This document shows positions 25,377 to 34,346 of a stretch of 36,806 nucleotides of DNA, piece by piece (positions within the stretch are counted from its first letter, which is position 1; each line of letters opens with the position of its first letter). The notes beneath the pieces are model-generated. The model ran no database searches. It was given only the letters and a program-made list of their open reading frames with translations, and was not told where the DNA came from. Both the position numbers and the translations under genes were made by a program. The DNA comes from JAQYVL01 sp964578935 (GTDB lineage Bacteria > Desulfobacterota > Desulfobacteria > Desulfobacterales > SURF-7). The DNA lies in the NCBI GenBank assembly GCA_964578935.1, contig CAZOEW010000008.1:1-36806 (forward strand). Direction: 5' to 3'.

Positions 25377-25790
25377 TCAATAGCTGCGGCCGCCCCGTGA
25401 TCCTCCTCGATCACCATCTCTGCCTCCGCCGCCCTGTCCGCCTCTGCCGCCACCGCCCTGTCCGCCTCTGCCGCCGCCCTGTCCGCCTCGGCCGCCGCCT
25501 TGTCCGCCTCTGCCGCCGCCCTGTCCGCCTCTGGGGCCCCGACTTTCAGTCCGGGGGCGAGCCTCATTCACGTTAAGCGTTCTTCCTTTGAATTCTTTGC
25601 CATTCAGGCCATCGATTGCAGACTGTCCCTCATCTTTAGAGGGCATCTCCACGAATCCAAACCCTTTTGATTGACCACTATACTTGTCTTTTATAATGGT
25701 GGCAGATTCAACCTGCCCGAATTCTTCTAACGCCTGCAGTAAGTCTCCTTCGGTGACATCGTACGACAAATTTCCCACATAGATCTTCAT
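25377..25790 (-). CDS. RNA-binding protein with one RRM and a Gly/Arg/Gln-rich repeat tail
   Basis: A 137-residue protein. Residues 1-78 form one RNA-recognition motif, with RNP2 as IYVGNL (3-8) and RNP1 as KGFGFVEM (42-49); both carry the aromatic residues that stack on RNA bases. Residues 84-137 are a low-complexity tail of about five GGQGGGR heptads ending in RGGSRGGRSY. Bacterial single-RRM proteins of this kind, known from cyanobacteria and proteobacteria, are often cold-induced. RGG tails in general add RNA affinity and can drive condensates. The start has AAAAGGAG 6 nt upstream. A TATAAT box lies just before it (25812-25817), giving a very short leader. It is probably a single-gene unit. 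The family call is certain; RNA targets are unknown. Confidence 0.93.
   Translation of the reverse strand: MKIYVGNLSYDVTEGDLLQALEEFGQVESATIIKDKYSGQSKGFGFVEMPSKDEGQSAIDGLNGKEFKGRTLNVNEARPRTESRGPRGGQGGGRGGQGGGRGGQGGGRGGQGGGGRGGQGGGGRDGDRGGSRGGRSY
25419..25529. repeat. In-frame 21-bp tandem repeat encoding the GGQGGGR tail
   Basis: About five near-identical 21- to 24-bp units within the RRM-protein gene, each coding for GGQGGGR or GGQGGGGR. The later units carry one extra glycine codon, which is a sign of slippage or unequal recombination that keeps the frame. Copy number may vary between strains. Confidence 0.85.
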
Positions 25791-26136
25791 CCGAATCTCC
25801 TTTTGTAATAAATTATAAAAATTTCACATCACCCGGTGTTTAAAATAACCGGCGGGAAAAAGCGGCGCAACGTCAAAAACGCAGCTTTTTCCCACCTGAT
25901 TTTTCCATTGTCATCTGACCTGATGTTATTCTTCTACCATAGGTCATGCCATCAAAACCACATTATTCGCATCATAATCGTGTTTTTCAGATCGGATTAT
26001 GTTTTTAAGTATGATTCTGGAAGGTTATCGCATCCTGATTTTTCAACCATCTCTTCTTTTCCGGTGAACAGCATTCATATGCATCCTTCTTTTCTTCTTC
26101 TGCAGCACCCATGATCAACAAGGCCAACTGCCCGTT
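25791..26136. other. Intergenic region upstream of the RRM-protein gene
   Basis: On the minus strand a perfect TATAAT lies at 25812-25817, only some 20 bp before the RRM-protein start codon, with no convincing -35 box at the right distance. The rest, toward the HNH-nuclease gene end, holds no gene I can support and no terminator I can recognise. Confidence 0.35.
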
Positions 26137-26571
26137 CTACTTGTTGTCCTTTTGTTTGAGCAACGCGTCGAGTCCGGCAAAGGGTTTGAAACCGGAAGAT
26201 GAAGACTCCGGAGGTTCGAAATGCGCCGAGTGATCGTATGCTTCGGCAACCTCAAGTCGCGAGTGTTCATTGTCATGGCAATAGAGACAAAGCAGTTCCC
26301 AATTGCTGCCATCTCGGGGATTGTTGTCGTGGTTGTGATCCTTGTGATGAACGGTGAGTTCACGTACCCGTTTCCCGCTGAATTCACGTCCGCAGCGGCC
26401 GCAGATGTGGGGAAACAGTTTGAGCGCCTGCTCTCGATAGCCCTGCTCACGCTTCATTTGATTTCTGCGTGCCTCGGCAACGATGCTTTCCGTGCGGTTT
26501 CTGTCGGAATCGGTTTTCTTCAATATCTGCTCTCTTCTGGTATGGGCTTTCCGATCATTTATCCGTAACAT
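26137..26571 (-). CDS. yajD: YajD-like HNH nuclease
   Basis: A 144-residue HNH protein closely resembling E. coli YajD. The zinc-binding and catalytic block runs CGRC (57-60), LTVHHKDHNHDNNP (72-85), DGSNWELLCLYCHDNEH (87-103); the paired cysteines, His75-His76 and His103 are all intact. The block GYREQAL just before it also matches YajD. The N-terminal 38 residues are highly charged (Arg, Lys, Glu) and are absent from E. coli YajD, so translation may start at the internal Met39; neither start has a strong ribosome site. The family is named for putative endonuclease activity, and the cellular role is unknown to me. It lies 60 bp upstream of the SEC-C gene on the same strand and may share... 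a region but not clearly a transcript, because transcription runs away from the SEC-C gene. Confidence 0.88.
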   Translation of the reverse strand: MLRINDRKAHTRREQILKKTDSDRNRTESIVAEARRNQMKREQGYREQALKLFPHICGRCGREFSGKRVRELTVHHKDHNHDNNPRDGSNWELLCLYCHDNEHSRLEVAEAYDHSAHFEPPESSSSGFKPFAGLDALLKQKDNK

Positions 26572-26631
26572 CCTGAATTACAGTGAAGAAAACGGCTATG
26601 CGCGGATTGGTTTCCAGGATGAAAAAAAATC

Positions 26632-26919
26632 TTATTCGCCACAACATTTTTTATACTTTTTACCGCTTCCACAGGGGCAGGGTTCATTGCGGCCCACTTT
26701 TTTTTCAACAATCGTTGTTTTCTGGGGATTCAACAATATTTCCAGGTCTGTAATATCCTCGGGTTTATCCGGCTCCAGTTCAATGGTATATTGCCAACCG
26801 TTTTTTTTAAATACGGATTCTAATTCTTTCACTCTTTTTCCTGTTTGTACATTGACAACAGCGGGATTCTTTTCCGTGCCCAATTTCGCTGTTTTTTTTC
26901 CATTGAATATTTTTTCCAT
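26632..26919 (-). CDS. SEC-C metal-binding motif protein (PBPRA1643-like SWIM/SEC-C family)
   Basis: A 95-residue protein ending in a textbook SEC-C zinc motif (CPCGSGKKYKKCC, residues 81-93), the same motif that ends SecA and binds SecB and ribosomes there. The N-terminal part opens with MEKIFNGKKTAKLGTEKNPA and continues as a short alpha/beta module, which matches the small family described from Photobacterium PBPRA1643. It contains no catalytic motif. The upstream region has GGGG followed by AATGGTGAAAAA before the ATG. It is transcribed toward the YajD-like gene, whose start lies 60 bp downstream, so the two could be co-transcribed. The function is unknown, possibly a zinc-dependent adaptor. 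Confidence 0.85.
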   Translation of the reverse strand: MEKIFNGKKTAKLGTEKNPAVVNVQTGKRVKELESVFKKNGWQYTIELEPDKPEDITDLEILLNPQKTTIVEKKVGRNEPCPCGSGKKYKKCCGE

Positions 26920-27046
26920 TTTTTCACCATTCCCCTATTTTTATCATCATCCATTTGGTGCAAAACAGCCATCCCTTCCTGCGCCTCATGCGAATCTTTG
27001 CCGATCATTCAGGGCTCGAACGGGACGACTCCGATTCAGGCAGCTG

Positions 27047-28348
27047 TCAGCAGTCCTGATCCAACAAATGCTTCGACAATCTCCTTGCAAGACCGAGGAT
27101 GGTGAGTGTCGGGGGCAATCCCCAGGCTTCCGGAATAACCGAACAGTCACACACATAAAGATTGTCGTATTCGGTTTTCAGGTTGGTGTCCACGCATTCT
27201 CCAATCTTTACCGTACCGCCTGGATGAGACGCCAGCCTCCATGTTTTAAATATTTCCCTGGCGCCTGCTTTTTGAAGAATTTTCTTTGCCCGTTGATATC
27301 CGCTTTGCAATCTTTTCTCATCGTCTCTTGTCAACCATTTTCGTATGCCGCCCATATTTCCGATTCGCCCGCCCAGATCATCTCTTATTTTCACCATGAT
27401 ACGGACCGCTTTTTTATGGGAAAAAATCCTGTGAAACCGGAAGGCGGAAAGCGTAAAGATCATATCCAGCATTTTTGGAAGGTCCATATCCGTCATCATA
27501 TACCCTTCTTCACGCACATGCATTCCGGCAGACATGGGTATTTCCGGTTTATTGTCTATGCCGTCGATGTAGCCGACAACGGAAATCAACGGATCAAAGA
27601 AAAAATCAACCCCTGCTTTGGATATTCCGGAATTTTTCAGGATAATGGGAGAGCCGATACCGCCGGCAGCCACAACGATTTTTGATGCAAAAACGTTGTG
27701 TTTTCTGCCCCATCTGGAAAACTCAACCCCGATTGCCTTGCCGTTCTCAACAATCACCTGTTTCACTTTTGCACGATTTACCAGTACAGCGCCGGCTTGA
27801 ATCGCTTCTTCGACAAACAACCGTGCGCTCCATTTCACTTTCCTGGGATCGCCATAATAAAAATGCGCTGGATGTTGATCGGGATCGAACCTGTCCTGAA
27901 CCATGAATTTATCAAGCTTGTCCCATTTGTATCCCAACGCCCGGGCGCTGTTCATTACCAGTGTTGCCTTGGGTCCCATGATATCATCCCTCAACGGTCC
28001 GATGGGAAGCTCCGCGCGGATTTCCTCCACTTCTTTGCGAATATCCACGCCATGGGATTCAAGCATGCTGAACGGCACTGGAAAGCAGGTACCGTAATAA
28101 AAAACGGAACTCCCGCCCGTGATTAACCCGCGCACCATTCCCAGAAGCTGGGGTGTAAGCAGAAGGCTTTGAAACGGGATACATTGATAAAGAATATAAT
28201 GCCAGAATACGCCTTTGAGTTCCGCGTTTTGTCCGCGTTCAAGGATAAGCACCTTTTTACCGTTTTTTGCCAGATCTCTTGCCACCGTGGCACCGCCAGG
28301 TCCGGAACCAACAACGATAACATCAAACGTTTGATTGCTGATCTTCAT
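27047..28348 (-). CDS. GMC-type FAD-dependent oxidoreductase
   Basis: A 433-residue flavoprotein. The FAD Rossmann motif GSGPGG (14-19) with the acid at the end of the second strand (ILERG) opens the protein, and the GMC signature ITGGSSVFYYGTC occurs near residue 76. The C-terminal block SHPGGTVKIGECVDTNL (374-390) contains the likely catalytic His375, and NLYVCDCSVIPEAWGLPPT closes the FAD site. The second His/Asn of classic GMC oxidases is not seen: the stretch reads GLPPTLT. It is shorter than typical choline or glucose oxidases (500-600 residues). In an anaerobe it is more likely a dehydrogenase than an oxidase, and cholesterol/steroid or alcohol dehydrogenation is possible. It stands alone, 127 bp upstream of the SEC-C gene. 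Confidence 0.88.
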   Translation of the reverse strand: MKISNQTFDVIVVGSGPGGATVARDLAKNGKKVLILERGQNAELKGVFWHYILYQCIPFQSLLLTPQLLGMVRGLITGGSSVFYYGTCFPVPFSMLESHGVDIRKEVEEIRAELPIGPLRDDIMGPKATLVMNSARALGYKWDKLDKFMVQDRFDPDQHPAHFYYGDPRKVKWSARLFVEEAIQAGAVLVNRAKVKQVIVENGKAIGVEFSRWGRKHNVFASKIVVAAGGIGSPIILKNSGISKAGVDFFFDPLISVVGYIDGIDNKPEIPMSAGMHVREEGYMMTDMDLPKMLDMIFTLSAFRFHRIFSHKKAVRIMVKIRDDLGGRIGNMGGIRKWLTRDDEKRLQSGYQRAKKILQKAGAREIFKTWRLASHPGGTVKIGECVDTNLKTEYDNLYVCDCSVIPEAWGLPPTLTILGLARRLSKHLLDQDC

Positions 28349-28681
28349 GGCTTACCTCATGGATAGATTTTAAACACAACCTGGTTTATGGGTTACGCTG
28401 CATCGATTCGGACGGAACTGTCTGTTTTGCCGGCAGTCTGCGTGGTTCACACCAGACAAAACCTGTGATCGGAATTTGCTTTTCAAGTATCTTTTTATAT
28501 TCAAATTACGGTTGCGTGTCAAGGAATTGAAACGATTCTTCCTATTGACTGGATTGAAAAATGATCCAACAAGTGGAAAAGGAAACGGCGACATGGGTCA
28601 CGCAAAGATTCGGACATTCCATTCCAGGTTGGACTTAACATATCGTTTTTAATGAATAAAAATTAATGTCAACAAAGACTT
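28349..28681. other. Intergenic stretch between kinase and GMC genes
   Basis: A 333-bp A/T-rich gap. A minus-strand TTGACA occurs at 28667-28672, but no matching -10 box lies at a proper distance. A 74-codon frame inside it has no ribosome site or family features, so I do not call it. I see nothing else. Confidence 0.4.
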
Positions 28682-29647
28682 TTATTGTGTTCCGGAAGGG
28701 TAGATCGATCGAAGATCCTTCAAAAGGCTGTCCACATTTTTGTAGGGGCTGGTGGCGCCGGCAGAAAAGCGCATCAGAATCTCGTTAAGAGCGCCCGATA
28801 TGTATGGATACAGCTTGCGCAGGTTGGCGACCCGGTGACGGAACATCAGTGACATGTCGCTCGAAGTTAATGCTTTGTTGAAGTCCGGATAATCCGAGGG
28901 CTGAAGGCGGATGTCGTCTAAAGAATGTCTTCCCTTTCCCACAACCTGCAGAAGGACGTTGCCTAAACAGAACAGGTCATAGTCCGGATTGTCGACCTCG
29001 TAGTCAAAATCGATCCATACACAGGTATCTGTTTTGTTTTTCAGGATAAGGTGGTCAGCCCGGATATCACCATGATGCAATCCCTGTTTGTGCAGATGGG
29101 CAATCGCTTCGATGCACTCCATGACCGGCTGCATAATTTCATGGAGTTTTGTCTGGTAATAAACCTCATGGGTCATCTCTACCCGTCGCAGGTAGGCATA
29201 GAGCGATGGGCCTGGTATGAAGTCAATAATCCGAACCAGGTTGCCGACCGCGTCACGCACCGATCGGCCTTGCATGAAATTCGGGTGCCCGCTCATCCTG
29301 CTCAGGATCGCAGCCTCCTTTTCCGGACTTCGTAAACATCGGAATACGATCTCACCGATTCGGCTGTTGAAGGTTTCCTCGAAGACCATTTTAATAATCT
29401 TCCTTGAACCATGGGTCAGATCCATGGATGATTTGACCCAGAACTTAGGTTGATCATCGATTCCAAACCGGCCTTCCCGTGCATGGCTCAATACCAGGTA
29501 GTCGTTTCCGGCCAGTCGCAGGACATCGCCTGGATCGATGGACATAAATTCCGACGTATCCTCAACAATCTGGAGCTTGCCTGACGCTTCCCGACTCGTC
29601 ACCTCGAAGATACGTTGTCTGAGCGCTTGTGGATGTTCAAATATCAT
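28682..29647 (-). CDS. Divergent protein-kinase-like protein
   Basis: A 321-residue protein, counted from the ATG with GGAG 8 nt upstream, 13 codons inside the longest frame. The C-terminal two thirds look like a eukaryotic-type protein kinase: an ATP-site lysine in RKIIKMVF (Lys83 or Lys86), a helix-C-like glutamate in SPEKEAAIL, the catalytic loop HHGDIRADHLILKN with Asp194 (HGD for HRD), and a metal-site motif reading DFD (213-215) in place of DFG. The N-terminal 75 residues form a separate beta-rich module with no known name. The substrate-loop and peptide-anchoring regions are short. It could be a protein kinase, a small-molecule kinase or a pseudokinase. No membrane segment is visible. 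It lies alone, about 300 bp from the efflux operon. Confidence 0.8.
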   Translation of the reverse strand: MIFEHPQALRQRIFEVTSREASGKLQIVEDTSEFMSIDPGDVLRLAGNDYLVLSHAREGRFGIDDQPKFWVKSSMDLTHGSRKIIKMVFEETFNSRIGEIVFRCLRSPEKEAAILSRMSGHPNFMQGRSVRDAVGNLVRIIDFIPGPSLYAYLRRVEMTHEVYYQTKLHEIMQPVMECIEAIAHLHKQGLHHGDIRADHLILKNKTDTCVWIDFDYEVDNPDYDLFCLGNVLLQVVGKGRHSLDDIRLQPSDYPDFNKALTSSDMSLMFRHRVANLRKLYPYISGALNEILMRFSAGATSPYKNVDSLLKDLRSIYPSGTQ

Positions 29648-29946
29648 CGCCCCGCTCCTTCTTCTGTCGCAACACCCACCCGGCAACCCGGGTCGTTTTC
29701 AATAGATCCTGAATATCGAACTGAAACCAATTCAAGTGAAATATTGCATTGTATCAAATAGTTATCCTGTGCAATCCACGATGCGGCTGAACACCATTTC
29801 CGATAATGGAATGGGTATGACAATAACTCAGCTGGTATAATTTATCAACCATGTCCCGAATTCTTCCTGACGGGTTTCAGAACCCTTAATCAGATCGAAG
29901 GTCGCGGCAGGATGAGAGGCTCGGACCGGGGGAGTTTTGAAATCCG

Positions 29947-31155
29947 TTATTCATACCGAAGAGCCTGAATGGGATCCTGGAGAGCTGCCTTGCGCGCGGG
30001 GTAAACCCCGAAGAACACCCCGACGGCAACGGAAAAGGTAAAGGCCATGACAATGGACCAGGCCGAAACACTGGTGGGCAGAACGGTCACGAACACAGGA
30101 ATGACAAAGGCCAGGCCGACCCCGATAAAGATGCCGATAACCCCGCCGGCGCCGGAAAGGGTAATGGCCTCGACGATGAATTGGGCCATGATGTCCTGGT
30201 TACGGGCGCCGAGAGCCTTGCGGATTCCGATCTCCCGTGTACGTTCGCGCACTGAAACGAGCATGATGTTCATGATGCCGATCCCTCCCACCAGAAGCGA
30301 AATGCCGGCAATGCCGCCTAACACCGCGGTCAATACGCCGAGGATGGTGTTCATGGTCTCCAGAATGGCCCCCTGGGTCTGGATGGTAAAATCCTCCTTG
30401 TGTGCATGGCGCCGGATGAGAATGTTTTTTACCTGATCGATGGCGCGCTCGACATCCTCGGCCCGCGGCGTGGAGGCGAGAATTTCGAACAATCCGTCGG
30501 TATCGAAAAGCTCCTGGCCGCTTGTCACGGGAATGAAGACCACATCATCGATATCCCACCCAAGACTCGTTCCCTTTTTCCGCATGACGCCCACAACCCG
30601 GTAACGCGCATCCGCCAGTCGGACTATTTTTCCGAGCGGGCTTTCCTCTCCGAACAGTTCATCTTTTACGGTTCTACCCAGGACGACAACTTTGGCCTTG
30701 GAATCCACATCCCCCTGAGATATGAAAGAACCGGTATCCACAAAGAGATTCCGCACGCGTTCAAATTCCTTGGTCGTGCCGATTATGCTGGTATCGCGCC
30801 CAAGGTTTTCGTACTTGATCTTGCCCGTCCCGAACACGATGGGGACCGCGTCGGTTAAAAGCCAGGAGCGACGTTTGAGCGCCAATGAATCATCATAGGT
30901 CAATTTGCGGACGGTTCCAGCCGACGGCGGGTGAAATCCCCCGCTGGTGCTGGTCTTGCCGGGCGTTATGATGAGAAGGTTTGTCCCGAGTCCGGTCAGC
31001 TCTTTGGTGATGTAGGTCCGTGCACCTTCGCCGATGGATACAAGCAGAATCACCGCCATGACACCGATGATGACGCCGAGCATGGTCAGCCCGGAACGCA
31101 CCTTGTTGGACAGGATCGCCTCAAAGGCCACCCGGAAGGTTTCAAGAAAATTCAT
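29947..31155 (-). CDS. MacB-type ABC transporter permease (FtsX-like)
   Basis: A 402-residue permease of the MacB class. One N-terminal membrane helix (about 20-45, with MLGVIIGVMAVILLV) is followed by a large periplasmic domain (50-270) and three C-terminal helices (about 275-300, 325-355 and 365-390). The motifs VRERTREIGIRKALGA and GARNQDIMAQF between the C-terminal helices are hallmarks of the FtsX/MacB family; they couple the permease to its ATPase. The fused ATPase domain of E. coli MacB is missing and is supplied by the preceding gene, whose stop overlaps this start by 4 bp. Together with the adaptor and TolC-like genes upstream it completes a mechanotransmission-type efflux system. 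The exported compound is unknown. Confidence 0.93.
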   Translation of the reverse strand: MNFLETFRVAFEAILSNKVRSGLTMLGVIIGVMAVILLVSIGEGARTYITKELTGLGTNLLIITPGKTSTSGGFHPPSAGTVRKLTYDDSLALKRRSWLLTDAVPIVFGTGKIKYENLGRDTSIIGTTKEFERVRNLFVDTGSFISQGDVDSKAKVVVLGRTVKDELFGEESPLGKIVRLADARYRVVGVMRKKGTSLGWDIDDVVFIPVTSGQELFDTDGLFEILASTPRAEDVERAIDQVKNILIRRHAHKEDFTIQTQGAILETMNTILGVLTAVLGGIAGISLLVGGIGIMNIMLVSVRERTREIGIRKALGARNQDIMAQFIVEAITLSGAGGVIGIFIGVGLAFVIPVFVTVLPTSVSAWSIVMAFTFSVAVGVFFGVYPARKAALQDPIQALRYE

Positions 31156-31829
31156 GCATTCACCTGATCATTCAGAATCCGTCCGTCCTTCAGGTTGATG
31201 ATCCGTTTGCATTGGGCGGCAACATCCGGATCATGCGTCACGATGATGACGGTGACTCCCTGACGGTTGAGTCCCGTCAGGATCTTCAGGATCTCTTCGC
31301 CCGAGCTGCTGTCCAGGTTGCCGGTGGGTTCGTCGGCGAGAAGCAGGGGCGGATTGTTCACCAGGGCTCGGGCGATCGCCACACGCTGCTGTTGACCGCC
31401 CGACAACTCCGTGGGCTTATGCTGCATCCGTTCTCCGAGTCCAACTTTTTCGAGCAGGGGCAGCGCCCGCTCCCTGCGCCTCCGGGCCGGAACGCCGCTG
31501 TAGATCAGCGGCACTTCAACGTTTTTCAATGCCGAAAACCGCGGAAGCAGGTTAAAGGTCTGAAATACGAATCCGATTTTTGTGTTTCGGACCGAAGCCA
31601 GCTCATCATCCGTCAGGGTGCTGATTTCGCGAGTCTCAAAATAGTAGACGCCGCTTGTGGGCCGATCCAGGCAACCCAGAATATTCATGAGGGTCGATTT
31701 GCCCGAGCCGGAAGGCCCCATAATGGCGATGAACTCTCCGCGTTGAACGTTCAGAACAATATCCGTGAGCACGGTGATCGCCACCGAACCCATGAGATAG
31801 GTTTTGGTTATATTGACGAGTTCGATCAT
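31152..31829 (-). CDS. ABC transporter ATP-binding protein, MacB/LolD type
   Basis: A 225-residue ATPase that drives the permease encoded next. Walker A is GPSGSGKST (38-46), the Q-loop is Gln90 in FVFQTFNLLP, the signature is LSGGQQQRVAIA (142-153) and Walker B is LLLADEPTGNLD (162-173). The DEPTGNLD form and the LLPRFSALKNVEVPL segment are typical of the MacB/LolD/FtsE branch. It is translated 27 bp after the adaptor gene and overlaps the permease gene by 4 bp, which suggests tight coupling. No unusual residue is seen, so it should be an active ATPase. Confidence 0.94.
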   Translation of the reverse strand: MIELVNITKTYLMGSVAITVLTDIVLNVQRGEFIAIMGPSGSGKSTLMNILGCLDRPTSGVYYFETREISTLTDDELASVRNTKIGFVFQTFNLLPRFSALKNVEVPLIYSGVPARRRRERALPLLEKVGLGERMQHKPTELSGGQQQRVAIARALVNNPPLLLADEPTGNLDSSSGEEILKILTGLNRQGVTVIIVTHDPDVAAQCKRIINLKDGRILNDQVNA

Positions 31830-31856
31830 CGTACCATTGCCGGGTATTTTTTGTCT

Positions 31857-32957
31857 CTATGGTTCAATTTTCACCTTTGCCCCGTTCTGCAGCCCTTCGG
31901 CCTCAGGGGTTGTGATGACATATTCCCCGGCGGAAAGACCTCCGGTTATCTGGGTAAAACTCCAATTGGTCTCGCCCACTTCAACCGGCTTTAATTTCGC
32001 CACGGCCACATCACCCGGCTTCAGGTCCGTTCCCTGAGCGCAATAAATCTGCTTTTTCCCTTCCCGTTCGATGACGGCCTGGGAAGTCACGGAAAGTACA
32101 TTCGACAGTGTCATCACCGATATCTCCACGTCCGCAGACATCCCGGGCTTGACCTTCGGCTGTTTTTCATTGAAATAAACCCAGACATCCGCCGTGCGGG
32201 TTTCGAGTTTGCCACCGCTCACAATGGGTGATATCCGGCCTACATGGCCTTGAAACGTTTCACCCGGGAAGGCGTCGATGGTGATGCGGACAGGCTGATC
32301 CAGGCGCAGTCTGCCCAGGTCGACTTCATCGATGGTGGCCAGTACATAGATGTTCTCCGGATCCACAATCATCACGATCTGCTTCCCCGGAAGCAGCAGT
32401 TCACCCACCTCGGTGTACTTCTTCGCGACAACGCCGTCAAAAGGAGTTCGAATAATCGCGTATTCCTGTTTCACTTCGGCATCGGCCTTGGCCGCCTGGT
32501 ATTGCGCCTTTGCGATTTCATGGGTCCTGCGTGCCGCATCCAGATCCTGCTGAGCGATCATGCCTTTATCAAACAACGCCTCCGCGCGGTTTTTGTTTTT
32601 TTCAGCCTCTTCATAGGTCGCCTTGCTCTGGGCCAGGTTGCTTCTGGTCTGAACCGATTCCTCACTCAAATCGAGCTGGGCAATGAGATCCCCGGCTTTG
32701 ACCATGTCTCCCTCCTGAACCGGGAGCTTGACGACCCGTCCGGTGCGCTGGGCCGACAGGGTGACCTCTGTTTCGGACGTGACCGTGGATGTGGTCGTTG
32801 CATTCACGATAACGCGGAGTTCATCGGGCTTGAGTTCGGTCATTTTGACCGGGATTGCTTTCTTTCCGCCCAGCACCCACCATCCCGCGATAACGGCTGC
32901 TCCGATCAACAGGAGCCAGACCCATTTCCTTCTCAACAGCTTGCCGATCGTATTCAT
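31857..32957 (-). CDS. MacA-like periplasmic adaptor (HlyD/RND-type membrane fusion protein)
   Basis: A 366-residue adaptor. A single N-terminal membrane anchor (about residues 12-30) follows a basic start. Next come the first half of a lipoyl domain (SAQRTGRVVKLPVQEGDMVKAG, around 68-89), a long coiled-coil hairpin rich in Ala, Glu and Lys (about 95-165), and the second lipoyl half (YAIIRTPFDGVVAKKY). The beta-barrel and membrane-proximal domains complete the protein. MacA-type adaptors link the inner-membrane permease to the TolC-like channel and stimulate its ATPase. Its start overlaps the TolC-like gene by 4 bp, and the ATPase gene follows after 27 bp. The compound exported cannot be deduced. 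Confidence 0.92.
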   Translation of the reverse strand: MNTIGKLLRRKWVWLLLIGAAVIAGWWVLGGKKAIPVKMTELKPDELRVIVNATTTSTVTSETEVTLSAQRTGRVVKLPVQEGDMVKAGDLIAQLDLSEESVQTRSNLAQSKATYEEAEKNKNRAEALFDKGMIAQQDLDAARRTHEIAKAQYQAAKADAEVKQEYAIIRTPFDGVVAKKYTEVGELLLPGKQIVMIVDPENIYVLATIDEVDLGRLRLDQPVRITIDAFPGETFQGHVGRISPIVSGGKLETRTADVWVYFNEKQPKVKPGMSADVEISVMTLSNVLSVTSQAVIEREGKKQIYCAQGTDLKPGDVAVAKLKPVEVGETNWSFTQITGGLSAGEYVITTPEAEGLQNGAKVKIEP

Positions 32958-34267
32958 TCCACCATTCCTTGTAGTTGCTCCCCTTTTCCCATTGCCTTCA
33001 GAAGCCTCGCGGCGGCAAGCTGGAAATCATACAGGGACTGGACATAATCCGTCTCTGCCTTTACCGATGAAACCTGCGCATCCGTCACATCGATGTAAAG
33101 CCCGACGCCTTCCTCATATCGGCCCTGGGCAATGGCGAAATTTTCCATGGCTTTTTGAAGAAAACGCTCCATCACCCCGATACGGACCCTCGCGCTTTCC
33201 ATATCCGCGTAATATCTGCTTATGTCGACCATAATGGCCTGGCGGAGTATGTCCCGTTGCGCCTCGAGCAATTGGAGGTTTGATTTCGCCTCGCTCACCT
33301 TCCCGGAGGTGAGACCGCCTTCGTAAAGAGGAACGGAAAGAGCGATCCCCGCATTCCAGCTGTTTTCAATATCCCCCTTGAAGATTCCCATTTCAGTTGT
33401 GCCGTTCGCCCAGTTATAGCTGCCGTTGAGAGCGATAGCCGGGCGATGATTCGCTTCTTCCGCCCGAACGCGCGCTGCCATGGCCGCGATGTCCGATTCA
33501 GCCTTGAGCAGGTCCGGACGGTTTTCAAGGGCCTCGGCCTTGATCTTTGCAAGGGACGGGATGGCCGGCCAGATTGTCAGGCTGTCATCGATCTCGATTC
33601 GGCCTTCCGGATCGACACCCATGGTGTTGTTCAAGGTCATACCGCTGATTCGCATACGATTGTCAGCGTTGATAAGATCAAGCCGCATGCTGTTCACCTC
33701 TACTTCGGCCCGGGTTACGTCAAATATGGGTTTGGACCCGGTCCGATAGAACGCTTCGGCCTGTTTGAGACGGCTTTCAGACTGTTCCAGTGTTTTTTGA
33801 GCGAGAATGACAAGCCTTTGAGACTGGAGCAGATCGAAATAGGCCTGTTTCACGTTGAAGATCACGTCCTGCTTTACCCGTTCCGCGTCCAACTCTGCCG
33901 ACCGTGTACTCAGACAAGCTGAATCATAGGCGTTACCGGTCCGGCCGAAGTCATAAATGGTTTGATTTAGGGATAGCGATGTGCTGTAGCTCTTGGTAAC
34001 GGTGTCCCCAAAGGCACTGCCATCCTGATGCGCCTCCGAGTAACCCGTGCTTGCCGTAATCCGGGGCAGATAGCGGGAGACAGCCTGCTTTTCACGGCCC
34101 TTGCCGGCTGATAGATCTGCCTGGGCCGCGCGAATGCTCGGCTGATTTTTCAGAGCGGTTTCAATGCAATCGTCAAGGCTGAGTCTGCTTTCCGCCGTCC
34201 CGGTCTGAACCGACCAGAAGAACACCGGAATCAGAAGAACGATCAATCGAATCCATTTCATTCGCAT
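32954..34267 (-). CDS. TolC-like outer-membrane efflux protein
   Basis: A 437-residue outer-membrane channel protein with a cleavable signal peptide (basic MRMKW followed by a hydrophobic core and the SVQTGTAES cleavage region near residue 27). The protein then repeats the TolC pattern of long amphipathic helices with two related halves; LSLDDCIETALKNQPSIRAAQADL opens the first and IPSLAKIKAEALENRPDLLKAESD the second. Three such subunits would make a periplasm-spanning tunnel. It is the first gene of the efflux operon, and its stop overlaps the adaptor start by 4 bp. Dedicated TolC genes within MacAB operons are common in Desulfobacterota. The promoter must lie in the 79 bp before it or further upstream. 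Confidence 0.92.
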   Translation of the reverse strand: MRMKWIRLIVLLIPVFFWSVQTGTAESRLSLDDCIETALKNQPSIRAAQADLSAGKGREKQAVSRYLPRITASTGYSEAHQDGSAFGDTVTKSYSTSLSLNQTIYDFGRTGNAYDSACLSTRSAELDAERVKQDVIFNVKQAYFDLLQSQRLVILAQKTLEQSESRLKQAEAFYRTGSKPIFDVTRAEVEVNSMRLDLINADNRMRISGMTLNNTMGVDPEGRIEIDDSLTIWPAIPSLAKIKAEALENRPDLLKAESDIAAMAARVRAEEANHRPAIALNGSYNWANGTTEMGIFKGDIENSWNAGIALSVPLYEGGLTSGKVSEAKSNLQLLEAQRDILRQAIMVDISRYYADMESARVRIGVMERFLQKAMENFAIAQGRYEEGVGLYIDVTDAQVSSVKAETDYVQSLYDFQLAAARLLKAMGKGEQLQGMVE

Positions 34268-34346
34268 GTTGAGTTTGTTCGCTTTCTTGTTTTCATTACA
34301 TTATCGTTTCACCGCGTGGACAGGGACCCGCTTTGTCAAAGGCATT

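Noticed and set aside
26483..27685. 400-codon plus-strand open frame
   Set aside because: It runs antisense across the YajD-like, SEC-C and GMC genes, which have clear family motifs; its own translation shows none.
29872..29885. Terminator after the efflux operon (GGGTT-TCAG-AACCC)
   Set aside because: The stem is only 5 bp and no T-run follows on the minus strand.
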